64,000 bases of DNA from Alloboseaceae bacterium BT-24-1 (GTDB taxonomy: Bacteria > Pseudomonadota > Alphaproteobacteria > Rhizobiales > Beijerinckiaceae). Positions within the stretch are counted from its first letter, which is position 1, and every line of letters starts with the position of its first letter. Location of the stretch: NCBI GenBank assembly GCA_025846845.1, contig JAOYTL010000005.1, positions 1-64,000 of the forward strand, in the 5' to 3' direction. The notes beneath the pieces were generated by a model that saw only the letters and a list, made by a program, of their open reading frames with translations, had not been told where the DNA came from and did no database searches. This document shows positions 43,003 to 51,499 of the stretch, in pieces. Position numbers and translations under genes: made by a program.

Positions 43003-43185
43003 GTCGCTGTCTCCGGCTTGCCCGCTGCCATCTGAATCACGCGCCGACCATGCTGGCTCGACGCGCTGCGATCAAGCGGCGCCGACGACATCCCCACCCG
43101 CGCGGCATTCAAGACGCAACGGCTCTTGTCCGTTGCGCCGCGATGCACCATGAGGACCGCTCGAATGCGCAGGACGGAGCTGGTC

Positions 43186-44040
43186 ATGACGGCATGCATC
43201 ATCGACGGCAAGGCGGCGGCGGCTGAGCTGCGGGCCGAGATCGGCCGCGAGGTCGCGGCGCTCAAGGCAGCCGGCAAGCCGGCGCCCGGCCTGCATGTCG
43301 TGCTCGTCGGCGAGGACCCGGCAAGCAAGGTCTATGTCGCCTCCAAGGAGAAGCTCGCGGCCGAGATCGGCATGAACTCGGTCGCCCACCGCTTGACGGT
43401 TGAGACGACCGAAGCGGCCCTGCTCGCCAAGATCGCCGAACTGAACGCTGATGATGGCGTCGACGGCATCCTCGTCCAGCTGCCTTTGCCGAAGCATATC
43501 GACACCGGCCGTATCATCGACGCCATCGACCCCGCCAAGGATGTCGACGGCCTGCACCCGATCAATGCCGGCCTGCTCGCCGGCGGCAAGAACGGCCTCG
43601 TGCCCTGCACGCCGCTCGGCTGCATGCTGCTGCTGAAGCAGGCGCTGCCCTCGCTCGCGGGACTGGAAGCCGTCGTCGTCGGCCGCTCGGAGCTGGTCGG
43701 GCGCCCGGTCGCGCAATTGCTGCTGCAGGCCGACTGCACGGTGACGATCGCCCATTCGCGCACGCGCGACCTCGCGGCGGTCGTGAAGCGCGCCGACATC
43801 GTCGTCGCCGCAGTCGGCCGCCCTCGCATGATCAAGGGCGACTGGCTGAAGCCCGGCGCCACGGTGATCGACGTCGGCATCAACCGCATGCCCGACGGCA
43901 AGCTCGCCGGCGATGTCGACTATGCCGAAGCGGCCGAGGTCGCCGGTGCGGTCACGCCGGTCCCCGGTGGCGTCGGCCCGATGACCATCGCCTGCCTGCT
44001 GCGCAACACGCTGACCGCCTATCGCGCGCGGCGGGGCTGA
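43186..44040 (+). CDS. folD: methylenetetrahydrofolate dehydrogenase / cyclohydrolase
   Basis: A 284-residue bifunctional FolD that interconverts 5,10-methylene-, 5,10-methenyl- and 10-formyl-THF using NADP+. It has the Tyr/Lys pair in KVYVASKEKL, VDGILVQLPLP, DVDGLHPINAG, PCTPLGCMLLL, and the Rossmann VVGRSELVGRPVAQLL, then PVPGGVGPMTIACLL. ATG at 43186 gives the standard length; more upstream codons in frame are not conserved in character. It is convergent with the HepT gene, whose stop is only 4 bp away. Confidence 0.95.
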   Translation: MTACIIDGKAAAAELRAEIGREVAALKAAGKPAPGLHVVLVGEDPASKVYVASKEKLAAEIGMNSVAHRLTVETTEAALLAKIAELNADDGVDGILVQLPLPKHIDTGRIIDAIDPAKDVDGLHPINAGLLAGGKNGLVPCTPLGCMLLLKQALPSLAGLEAVVVGRSELVGRPVAQLLLQADCTVTIAHSRTRDLAAVVKRADIVVAAVGRPRMIKGDWLKPGATVIDVGINRMPDGKLAGDVDYAEAAEVAGAVTPVPGGVGPMTIACLLRNTLTAYRARRG

Positions 44041-44043
44041 CGA

Positions 44044-44388
44044 TCAAGCGCGCCAGTGCGTGAGGAGGTCTTCGATCGCAGTGCGAAGTGGCGGAAGGTC
44101 GTCGGCGACCACGGCCCAGACGATGTCGGGGTCGACACGCCAATATTCATGCCGGATCAGGTTGCCGATCGCGCGGATGTCAGCCCATGCGATATCCGGC
44201 CGCAGCGCAAGCAGATCGTCGGGAAGGTGGCGCACCGCCTCGGAGATGATCTCCAGCGATCGCTCGACCCCGCGCTGCACGAATAGGGCTTTGCTGAAGC
44301 TTGCACGGTCATGGCCTGCAGCAGCCTCTTCGATCAACGCGATCGCGTCGAGAATGTCTTCGAGGACGACATCGACACGTCGCACCAT
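44044..44388 (-). CDS. hepT: HepT-like HEPN toxin (DUF86), type VII toxin-antitoxin
   Basis: A 114-residue all-helical HEPN protein of the DUF86/HepT family. Characterised HepT proteins are RNases or growth inhibitors that are silenced when MntA AMPylates or polyAMPylates the Tyr of an R-x4-6-H-x-Y motif. The motif region here reads RAIGNLIRHEY, with His80 and Tyr82 in place but Gly75 where the usual Arg sits; Arg72 and Arg79 flank it. The start overlaps the end of the MntA gene, so the pair is coupled. Confidence 0.88.
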   Translation of the reverse strand: MVRRVDVVLEDILDAIALIEEAAAGHDRASFSKALFVQRGVERSLEIISEAVRHLPDDLLALRPDIAWADIRAIGNLIRHEYWRVDPDIVWAVVADDLPPLRTAIEDLLTHWRA

Positions 44389-44684
44389 CAGAAGACCCTG
44401 ATGGCTTCGCCTTCGATCTGCTCGCGCAGCTTGGGATGCAGCCCTTTGCGTGTCGTCAGGTCGATCTCGACACCGAGCTGCTCGGCGAGGTAGCTGCGCA
44501 TTCCGGCTAGATCGACCAACGAGAACTTGCGGCCAGGAGCGACGTCAATGAAGACATCGATGTCGCTACCAGCAGTCGCTTCGTTCCGCGCCGTCGAGCC
44601 AAAGAGATAGGCAGCCTGCGCACCACGGGCGCGCAGGGCATCGGCGCGCCGCGCCAATTCAAAAGCTGCCTCGTCTCGCGTCAT
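44388..44684 (-). CDS. mntA: MntA-like nucleotidyltransferase antitoxin
   Basis: A 98-residue minimal nucleotidyltransferase. The active-site motif GSTARNEATAGSDID fits the GSx10DxD signature, and the third acidic residue is in GVEIDLTT. MntA proteins transfer AMP to the HepT partner. It precedes hepT with a one-base overlap. ATG at 44684 gives the usual start MTRDEAAF; a longer start at 44717 is possible. The pair is wedged between the convergent folD gene and lpdA. Confidence 0.88.
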   Translation of the reverse strand: MTRDEAAFELARRADALRARGAQAAYLFGSTARNEATAGSDIDVFIDVAPGRKFSLVDLAGMRSYLAEQLGVEIDLTTRKGLHPKLREQIEGEAIRVF

Positions 44685-44732
44685 CGGCAGGAGCCTATCA
44701 TGGCGCCGCCAATCCACGAAACGAGCCGCCTT

Positions 44733-46133
44733 TCACATATGGATCGGGCGCTTGTCGACGGCGAGTGCCGCTTCCTTGACCGCCTCGGCCAGTGTCGGAT
44801 GGGCATGGCAGGTGCGGGCGAGGTCCTCGGCTGAACCGCCGAACTCCATCAGCACCGTCACCTCGGCGATCAGGTCGCCGGCATGGGGGCCGATGATGTG
44901 GCAGCCGAGCACCCGGTCGGTCGCCGCATCGGCGAGGAACTTGACGAAGCCGTCAGTGTGCTTGATCGCGCGGGCCCGGCCATTGGCCGTGAACGGGAAC
45001 TTGCCGACCTTGTACGCGACGCCCGCCGCCTTCAGCTCCTCCTCGGTCTTGCCGATCGCGGCGACCTCCGGGCCGGTGTAGACGATGCCGGGAATGGCGT
45101 CGTAATTCACATGACCATGCTTGCCGGCCAGGATCTCGGCGACGGCGACGCCCTCGTCCTCGGCCTTGTGCGCCAGCATCGGCCCGCGCACCACGTCGCC
45201 GATCGCGTAGATGCCCGGGACATTGGTCTTGAAATGATCGTCGATGACGACCCGGCCGCGCTCGGTCGCGACGCCGGCCTTGTCGAGGCCGAGGCCGTCG
45301 GTGTTCGGGCGCCGGCCAATCGCGACCAGCACGATGTCGGCGTTGAGTGTCCTGGCCTCGCCGCCGGCGGCGGGCTCGACGGTGACGGTGGCGCCGCCCT
45401 TCTTGGCTGTCTCGACCTTGGTGACCTTCGAGCCGAGATGGAAGGTGAAGCCCTGCTTCTGCAGCATGCGCTGGAACTGCTTGGCGATCTCGTCATCCAT
45501 GCCGGGCAGGATGCGGTCGAGGAATTCGACCACCGTGACCTTGGCGCCGAGCCGAGCCCAGACCGAGCCGATCTCAAGCCCGATCACGCCGGCGCCGACC
45601 ACCAGCAGCTCCTTCGGCACGGAAGAAAGCTCGAGCGCGCCAGTCGAGGTCACCACGGTCTTCTCGTCGGTGGTGACGCCCGGCAGCGCCGCCGATTCCG
45701 AGCCGGTGGCGATGACAATGTTCTTGGTCGTGAGTTCCTGCGTCTTGCCGTCCTCGGCGGTGACGATGACCTTGCCGGCGGCCGGGATCGAGGCCGTGCC
45801 GTGGAACGGGTCGATCTTGTTCTTCTTCAGCAGGAAGGCGACGCCGTTGACGTTGGCGTCGATGGTCTCCTGCTTGTGGACCATCATCTGCTTCAGATCG
45901 AGCTTCGGCTTGCCGACGCTGATGCCGAGGCCGGGGAAGCTGTGGGAGACCTCATCGAACATCTCGGATGCGTGCAGCAGTGCCTTTGAGGGGATGCAGC
46001 CGACGTTCAGGCAGGTGCCGCCATGGGTCTTGCGCTTCTCGACCACCGCGACCTTGAGGCCGAGCTGGGCGGCGCGGATGGCGCAGACATAGCCGCCGGG
46101 GCCGGTTCCGATGACGACGAGATCGTAGGACAT
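44733..46133 (-). CDS. lpdA: dihydrolipoyl dehydrogenase (E3)
   Basis: A 466-residue flavoprotein that reoxidises dihydrolipoamide with NAD+ in 2-oxo-acid dehydrogenase complexes. It has FAD motif VIGTGPGGYVCAIRA, redox cysteines 41 and 46 in GGTCLNVGCIPSKA, the NAD motif VVGAGVIGLEIGSVW, GRRPNTDGLG, and the active-site His-Glu in HAHPTLAEA. It is last in the sucA-sucB run on this strand, so it most likely serves 2-oxoglutarate dehydrogenase. Two unrelated small genes separate it from sucB. Confidence 0.96.
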   Translation of the reverse strand: MSYDLVVIGTGPGGYVCAIRAAQLGLKVAVVEKRKTHGGTCLNVGCIPSKALLHASEMFDEVSHSFPGLGISVGKPKLDLKQMMVHKQETIDANVNGVAFLLKKNKIDPFHGTASIPAAGKVIVTAEDGKTQELTTKNIVIATGSESAALPGVTTDEKTVVTSTGALELSSVPKELLVVGAGVIGLEIGSVWARLGAKVTVVEFLDRILPGMDDEIAKQFQRMLQKQGFTFHLGSKVTKVETAKKGGATVTVEPAAGGEARTLNADIVLVAIGRRPNTDGLGLDKAGVATERGRVVIDDHFKTNVPGIYAIGDVVRGPMLAHKAEDEGVAVAEILAGKHGHVNYDAIPGIVYTGPEVAAIGKTEEELKAAGVAYKVGKFPFTANGRARAIKHTDGFVKFLADAATDRVLGCHIIGPHAGDLIAEVTVLMEFGGSAEDLARTCHAHPTLAEAVKEAALAVDKRPIHM

Positions 46134-46154
46134 GGTCTCTCTTTCGTTCAGACT

Positions 46155-46586
46155 TTACGATTGCTGTTGCGCCAGCGGCGCGTTGAAGGCCCAGACATGG
46201 CCGAAGGGATCGCGCAGGCGCGCATAACGAGCGCCCCAAAACACGTCGCTCGCCGGCATGATGACATCGGCGCCGGCAGCCTGCGCTCTGGCGATTGCGG
46301 CATCGACGTCGGCCGGTGCCGGCAGATTGATGCTGATCGCGATGCTGGCGCCGCTGCGCGAACTCGGCGCCATGACATCGCCGCCAAACTCCGGGAACTC
46401 GTCATGCAGCATGACCTCGCCACCGAAGAGCGCGAGATTGGCGTGCATCACGCGCTTGCCGTCATCGGCCATCGCCTTGAAGCTGCACTGCGCGCCAAAA
46501 GCCTTCTCGTAGAAGGTGATCGCCTCGTCACCGCCCTTGACGCAGATATGCGCCTGGATCGGTGGCGGATTGGGTCCGAAAGCCAT
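46155..46586 (-). CDS. VOC family protein (PhnB-like glyoxalase fold)
   Basis: A 143-residue vicinal-oxygen-chelate protein. Its form is like PhnB/YdcG-type members: IQAHICVKGGDEAITFYEKA, HANLALFGGEVMLHDEF and late RDPFGHVWAF. The single-chain betaalphabetabetabeta repeats support a metal-binding pocket, but no enzyme activity is evident. It is inserted between the sucB-side membrane protein gene and lpdA on the same strand, 21 bp before lpdA. Confidence 0.85.
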   Translation of the reverse strand: MAFGPNPPPIQAHICVKGGDEAITFYEKAFGAQCSFKAMADDGKRVMHANLALFGGEVMLHDEFPEFGGDVMAPSSRSGASIAISINLPAPADVDAAIARAQAAGADVIMPASDVFWGARYARLRDPFGHVWAFNAPLAQQQS

Positions 46587-46649
46587 GCTCCGTCTCCTAG
46601 GCAGATCGAACGATCACGTCGGACTGCGTGGGCACTTCGTTACCCCACC

Positions 46650-47036
46650 CTATCGATGCGACGGCGCCAACCGCGCGACGATCGCCGGGACGAGGGCCAG
46701 AAGCCCGATGATGTCGGCGATCACAACCTTCCTGATGGCAGGGCCATAGCCGCCGACGAGGAGCGCGATCACGATGAAGCTCGCCATGCTCGCGCCAGCG
46801 ACGAGCATGGCTACATCGCGCAGCCCAGGGCGGAGGGCGGCCGCCAGCAGCAGCGCGCCCACAATCCCGAACAGCAGAGCGCGATGCCGCAGCAGGATTT
46901 CGAGATCCACGCTCCTGATCTCCAGCCCATATAACGAGCGCAGCCAAGCGGCGCCCGCCATGCCAACCACCGGCAGCAGGTTGATGATCCCCGCAAGCAC
47001 GAGGCCGGTAGCGACGAGCTTTGCCGGGATCACCAT
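46650..47036 (-). CDS. four-helix membrane protein of unknown function
   Basis: A 128-residue protein with four hydrophobic helices: GLVLAGIINLLPVVGMAGAA, ALLFGIVGALLLAAAL, VAMLVAGASMASFIVIALLV and IADIIGLLALVPAIVARLA. A loop LRSLYGLEIRSVDLEILLRHR separates the first two. I recall similar small proteins wrongly labelled phosphopantetheine adenylyltransferase in databases; nothing here supports that enzyme. It follows sucB by 11 bp and is probably in its operon. Confidence 0.7.
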   Translation of the reverse strand: MVIPAKLVATGLVLAGIINLLPVVGMAGAAWLRSLYGLEIRSVDLEILLRHRALLFGIVGALLLAAALRPGLRDVAMLVAGASMASFIVIALLVGGYGPAIRKVVIADIIGLLALVPAIVARLAPSHR

Positions 47037-47047
47037 TCGGAGCGATC

Positions 47048-48334
47048 TCAGAGGTCGAGCACGAGGCGCGCCGGGTCCTCCAGGCCTTCCTTGACGCGGA
47101 CGAGGAAGGTCACGGCTTCCTTGCCGTCGATGATGCGGTGGTCGTAGCTGACCGCGAGATACATCATCGGCCGGATCACGATCTGGCCGCCGACCACCAT
47201 CGGCCGCTCCTGGATCTTGTGCATGCCCAGGATCGCCGATTGCGGCGCGTTAAGGATCGGCGTCGACATCAGCGAGCCGTAGACGCCGCCATTCGAGATG
47301 GTGAAGGTGCCGCCCTGCATCTCCTCGATCTTGAGGGCGCCATCGCGGGCCTTCTTGCCGAATTCGCCGATCTTCTTCTCGACGCCGGCGATGGAAAGCT
47401 CGTCGGCATCGCGCACCACCGGCACGACCAGGCCCTTGTCGGTGCCGACCGCGACGCCGATATGGTAGTAGTTCTTGTAGACGATGTCGGTGCCGTCGAT
47501 CTCGGCATTGACCGCCGGGATCTCCTTCAGCGCCTGCACGCAGGCCTTCACGAAGAAGCCCATGAAGCCGAGCTTCACGCCATGCTTCTTCTCGAACACG
47601 TCCTTGTACTGGTTGCGCAGCGCCATGACGTTGGTCATGTCCACCTCGTTGAAGGTGGTCAGCATGGCGGCGTTGGTCTGCGCTTCCTTGAGCCGGCGCG
47701 CAATGGTCTGGCGCAGCTTCGTCATCTTGACCCGCTCTTCGCGCGAAGCGTCGTCCGGAGCCGACGGCGCCCGGACCTGAACCGGGGCGGCAGGCGCAGC
47801 AGCAGCGACGGCCGGGCCGGTCGCGATCGCCGCCAGCATGTCGCCCTTGGTGACGCGGCCATCCTTGCCGGAGGCGGCAACCTTGGACGGGTCGACACCG
47901 CTCTCGGCGGCGAGGCGCGAAACAGCCGGACCGGAATCGGCGGCCTTTGTCGCAGGCTTGATCTGTGTGTCGCCAGCAACCTCGCCGGCCTTCTTCTGCG
48001 CGTCGGCCGAGGTCTCAGCGCCCGCCTTGCCGGCGGCCTGCGCGACGGCGGCATCCGCCTTCTTCTCGTCCTTGGCCGGAGCCGCCGCCTTCCCGTCGCC
48101 GGCAGAGATCATGCCGAGCAGCGCACTGACCCCGACGGTCTCGCCTTCCTTGGCGACGATCTCGCCGAGCACGCCGGCTGCCGGCGCGTTGACCTCGAGC
48201 GTGACCTTGTCGGTTTCGAGCTCGACCAAAGGCTCGTCCGCCTTCACCGCGTCGCCGGGCTTCTTGAACCACTTGCCGATGGTGGCCTCGGAGACGGATT
48301 CGCCGAGGGTCGGAACGCGGATTTCGGTCGCCAT
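47048..48334 (-). CDS. sucB: 2-oxoglutarate dehydrogenase E2, dihydrolipoyl succinyltransferase
   Basis: A 428-residue E2 component. Residues 1-80 are one lipoyl domain, with Lys43 in ELETDKVTLEV as lipoylation site. An Ala/Lys-rich linker follows, then the E3-binding domain (about 135-172, SRLAAESGVDPSKV) and the catalytic acyltransferase domain (about 200-428), with His/Asp in SYDHRIIDGKEAV. It transfers succinyl groups to CoA. The gene follows sucA after 94 bp that contain a palindromic repeat. Confidence 0.97.
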   Translation of the reverse strand: MATEIRVPTLGESVSEATIGKWFKKPGDAVKADEPLVELETDKVTLEVNAPAAGVLGEIVAKEGETVGVSALLGMISAGDGKAAAPAKDEKKADAAVAQAAGKAGAETSADAQKKAGEVAGDTQIKPATKAADSGPAVSRLAAESGVDPSKVAASGKDGRVTKGDMLAAIATGPAVAAAAPAAPVQVRAPSAPDDASREERVKMTKLRQTIARRLKEAQTNAAMLTTFNEVDMTNVMALRNQYKDVFEKKHGVKLGFMGFFVKACVQALKEIPAVNAEIDGTDIVYKNYYHIGVAVGTDKGLVVPVVRDADELSIAGVEKKIGEFGKKARDGALKIEEMQGGTFTISNGGVYGSLMSTPILNAPQSAILGMHKIQERPMVVGGQIVIRPMMYLAVSYDHRIIDGKEAVTFLVRVKEGLEDPARLVLDL

Positions 48335-48362
48335 GTCAGGCCTCTTCTCGTGTCTTTTGTCT

Positions 48363-48411
48363 GAGCATGATCCCGAAAAGTGGAAACCGGTTTTCGGAAA
48401 AGATCATGCTC
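48363..48411. repeat. Palindromic repeat between sucA and sucB
   Basis: Outer arms GAGCATGATC (48363-48372) and GATCATGCTC (48402-48411) are perfect, and inner arms CCGAAAA (48373-48379) and TTTTCGG (48391-48397) extend the stem. This is a familiar Rhizobiales intergenic repeat. It fills most of the sucA-sucB gap and would form a stable hairpin in the operon mRNA. Confidence 0.8.
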
Positions 48412-48428
48412 CGCTGAGTGAATCCGGA

Positions 48429-51386
48429 TCAGACCGCGAAGGTCTCGTCCAGGAATGCGTTGAGCTGGGCAGTGTGCTTCGACATCAGGCCGGTCGCCGT
48501 CGCGGCCGAAGCCGGGCGGCCGACATAACGCGGCCGCTTCGACTTCGAGCCGGCATGACCCAGCACCCATTCCAGATAGGGTTCGACGAAGGTCCAGGAG
48601 CCCTGGTTCTTCGGCTCTTCCTGGCACCAGACGACGTCGGCGCTCTTGAAGCGCGCCAGCTCCTGCGCCAGCGACTTCAGCGGGAACGGATAGAGCTGCT
48701 CGACGCGCATCAGATAGACATCGTCGATGCCGCGCTTCTCGCGCTCCTCCAGCAGGTCGAAATAGACCTTGCCCGAGCAGAGCACGACGCGGCGGATCTT
48801 CGAATCCTTGACCAGCTTGGTGGTCGACTTGCCGCGCTCGGCATCGTCGTGCAGCACGCGGTGGAAGGTCGAGCCCTCCGCCAGTTCGCTGAGGTCGGAG
48901 ACGCAGCGCTTGTGGCGCAGCAGCGACTTCGGCGTCATCAGGATCAGCGGCTTGCGGAAGTCGCGCTTCAGCTGCCGGCGCAGGATGTGGAAATAGCTCG
49001 CCGGGGTCGAGCAGTTCGCCACCTGCATGTTGTCCTCGGCGCACATCTGCAGGAAGCGCTCGAGGCGGGCCGAGGAGTGCTCCGGACCCTGGCCCTCATA
49101 GCCGTGCGGCAGCAGGCAGACGAGGCCCGACATGCGCAGCCACTTGCGTTCGCCCGAGGAGATGAACTGGTCGAACACGACCTGCGCGCCATTGGCGAAA
49201 TCGCCGAACTGCGCCTCCCACATCGTCAGCGCGTTCGGCTCCGACAGGGTGTAGCCGTATTCGAAGCCGAGCACCGCCTCTTCCGAGAGCATCGAGTTGA
49301 TGACCTCGTAGCGCGCCTGGCCATCGCGGATGTTGTTCAGCGAGGTGTGACGGGCCTCGGTTTCCTGATCGATCAGCACCGAATGACGCTGCGAGAAGGT
49401 GCCGCGCTCGCAATCCTGGCCGGAGAGGCGCACTGGATTGCCGTCGAGCAGCAGCGAGCCGAAGGCCAGCGCCTCCGCCGTCGCCCAGTCGATCCCCTGC
49501 CCGCTCTCGACCGCCTTGCGGCGGTTGTCGAGGAAGCGCTGGATCGTCTTGTGGACGTTGAAGCCTTCCGGAACCTCGGTGATCTTCTGGGTGATCTCCT
49601 TCAGCACCGCTTCCGGAACGCCGGTGGCGCCGCGGCGCGGATCGTCCTCGTCGGCGCGGATCGCCTTCATGCCGGCCCAGCGACCGTCGAGCCAGTCGGC
49701 CTTGTTCGGCTTGAAGGCCTGGCCGGCGTCGAACTCGACCTCGAGCTTCTCCTTCCAGGCGGCGCGCATCTGGTCGAGCTCGCCGGGCTGGATCACACCC
49801 TCGGCCTCGAGCTTGGTGCCATAGAGCTCCAGCGTCGACTTATGGCCGCGAATCTTGCGGTACATCAGCGGCTGGGTGAAGCCGGGCTCGTCGCCTTCGT
49901 TATGGCCGAAGCGGCGATAGCAGAACATGTCGATCACGACCGGCTTGTGGAACTTCTGCCGGAACTCGATCGCGATCTTGGCGGCAAAGACTACCGCTTC
50001 CGGATCGTCGCCGTTCACATGGAAGACCGGCGCCTCGACCATCTTCGCCACATCGGACGGATAGGGCGAGGAGCGCGAATAGCGCGGATAGGTGGTGAAG
50101 CCGATCTGGTTGTTGATGATGAAGTGCAGCGACCCACCGGTGCGATGTCCCTTCAGCCCGGACAGGCCAAGGCATTCCGCCACGACGCCCTGGCCGGCGA
50201 AGGCGGCATCGCCATGGATCAGCAGCGGCAGCACCTTGGAGCGCTCGACGATGTCGCCGAACTGGTCCTGCTTGGCGCGGACCTTGCCGAGCACGACGGG
50301 GTCGACGATCTCGAGATGCGACGGGTTCGCCGTCAACGATACGTGGACGTTGTTGCCATCGAACTCACGGTCGGACGAGGCGCCGAGATGGTACTTGACG
50401 TCGCCCGAGCCTTCGACGTCGTCGGGGGCGAAGGAGCCGCCCTTGAACTCGTGGAACAGCGCCCGGTGCGGCTTGCCCAGCACCTGGGTCAGCACGTTGA
50501 GGCGGCCGCGATGGGCCATGCCGAAGACGATGTCGCGCACGCCGAGCGAGCCGCCGCGCTTGATGATCTGCTCCAGCGCCGGAACCAGCGACTCGCCGCC
50601 GTCGAGGCCGAAGCGCTTGGTGCCGGTGAACTTGAGGTCGAGGAACTTCTCGAAGCCCTCGGTCTCGACCAGCTTGTTCAGGATCGCCTTCTTGCCCTCG
50701 CGGGTGAAGGCGATCTCCTTGTCCGGCCCCTCGATCCGCTCCTGCAGCCAGGCCTTCTGCTCCGGGTCGGAGATGTGCATGAACTCGACGCCGATGGTCT
50801 GGCAGTAGGTCCGCTGCAGGATCGCCGTCATCTCGCGGATGGTGGCGAACTCCAGGCCGAGCACGTTGTCGATGAAGATCTTGCGATCGAGATCCGCCTC
50901 GGAGAAGCCGAAAGCCGCCGGGGACAGCTCCTCCGGGTCCTTCTGGCTCTCGATCCCGAGCGGGTCGAGCTGGGCGTGGAGATGGCCGCGCATGCGGTAG
51001 GCGCGGATCAGCATGATCGCGCGCACCGAGTCGCGCGTCGCCTGCTGGACATCGGCAGCCGACAGGGTCGCGCCGGCGGCCTTGGCCTTGGCGCCGAGCT
51101 TTTCGCCGACCGCCTTCTCGACCGCGGCCCAGTTGCCGTCGAGCGCCGAAACCAGCTCGCCGCCGGCCGGGATCGGCCAGTTCGGCTTCTTCCAGGACGC
51201 GCCCTTGGCGTTGTCGACAATCGCCTGCTTGTCGTCGTTCAGCCCGGCGAAGAAACCCTGCCACTCCGGATCGACCGACTTCGGATCGGCCTGATAGCGG
51301 GCGTAGAGATCTTCGATATAGGCCGCGTTGCCGCCATAGAGGAACCCGGTCTGCGCGAGAGCCTCGTTGATGTCCTGGCGAGCCAT
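48429..51386 (-). CDS. sucA: 2-oxoglutarate dehydrogenase E1
   Basis: A 985-residue thiamine diphosphate enzyme that decarboxylates 2-oxoglutarate and passes the succinyl group to SucB. It has the short N-terminal E2-binding helix (ALAQTGFLYGGNAAYIEDLY), then MAHRGRLNVL, GDAAFAGQGVVAECL (the ThDP/Mg GDxAxxxxG motif), VIDMFCYRRFGHNEGDEP, and C-terminal LPHGYEGQGPEHSSAR and LLLP-like segments. Length matches alphaproteobacterial SucA. It follows sucD after 113 bp holding two hairpins. Confidence 0.97.
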   Translation of the reverse strand: MARQDINEALAQTGFLYGGNAAYIEDLYARYQADPKSVDPEWQGFFAGLNDDKQAIVDNAKGASWKKPNWPIPAGGELVSALDGNWAAVEKAVGEKLGAKAKAAGATLSAADVQQATRDSVRAIMLIRAYRMRGHLHAQLDPLGIESQKDPEELSPAAFGFSEADLDRKIFIDNVLGLEFATIREMTAILQRTYCQTIGVEFMHISDPEQKAWLQERIEGPDKEIAFTREGKKAILNKLVETEGFEKFLDLKFTGTKRFGLDGGESLVPALEQIIKRGGSLGVRDIVFGMAHRGRLNVLTQVLGKPHRALFHEFKGGSFAPDDVEGSGDVKYHLGASSDREFDGNNVHVSLTANPSHLEIVDPVVLGKVRAKQDQFGDIVERSKVLPLLIHGDAAFAGQGVVAECLGLSGLKGHRTGGSLHFIINNQIGFTTYPRYSRSSPYPSDVAKMVEAPVFHVNGDDPEAVVFAAKIAIEFRQKFHKPVVIDMFCYRRFGHNEGDEPGFTQPLMYRKIRGHKSTLELYGTKLEAEGVIQPGELDQMRAAWKEKLEVEFDAGQAFKPNKADWLDGRWAGMKAIRADEDDPRRGATGVPEAVLKEITQKITEVPEGFNVHKTIQRFLDNRRKAVESGQGIDWATAEALAFGSLLLDGNPVRLSGQDCERGTFSQRHSVLIDQETEARHTSLNNIRDGQARYEVINSMLSEEAVLGFEYGYTLSEPNALTMWEAQFGDFANGAQVVFDQFISSGERKWLRMSGLVCLLPHGYEGQGPEHSSARLERFLQMCAEDNMQVANCSTPASYFHILRRQLKRDFRKPLILMTPKSLLRHKRCVSDLSELAEGSTFHRVLHDDAERGKSTTKLVKDSKIRRVVLCSGKVYFDLLEEREKRGIDDVYLMRVEQLYPFPLKSLAQELARFKSADVVWCQEEPKNQGSWTFVEPYLEWVLGHAGSKSKRPRYVGRPASAATATGLMSKHTAQLNAFLDETFAV

Positions 51387-51416
51387 GGTGCGTCTGCCTT
51401 CTTCCTACCGCATTAC

Positions 51417-51486
51417 GGTCGGCCCCGAGCCGACCATCGTTTTACATCGCTGATAGGGAACGAATGGCCGGGTCGGGCCCGGCCAT
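51417..51486. repeat. Two hairpins in the sucD-sucA gap
   Basis: GGTCGGC/GCCGACC (51417-51435, 5-nt loop) and ATGGCCGGG/CCCGGCCAT (51464-51486, 5-nt loop) are perfect stems in the 113-bp gap upstream of sucA. They resemble the hairpin at 26790-26808. They could protect or attenuate the operon mRNA. Confidence 0.65.
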
Positions 51487-51499
51487 GGCGTCCTCACGA

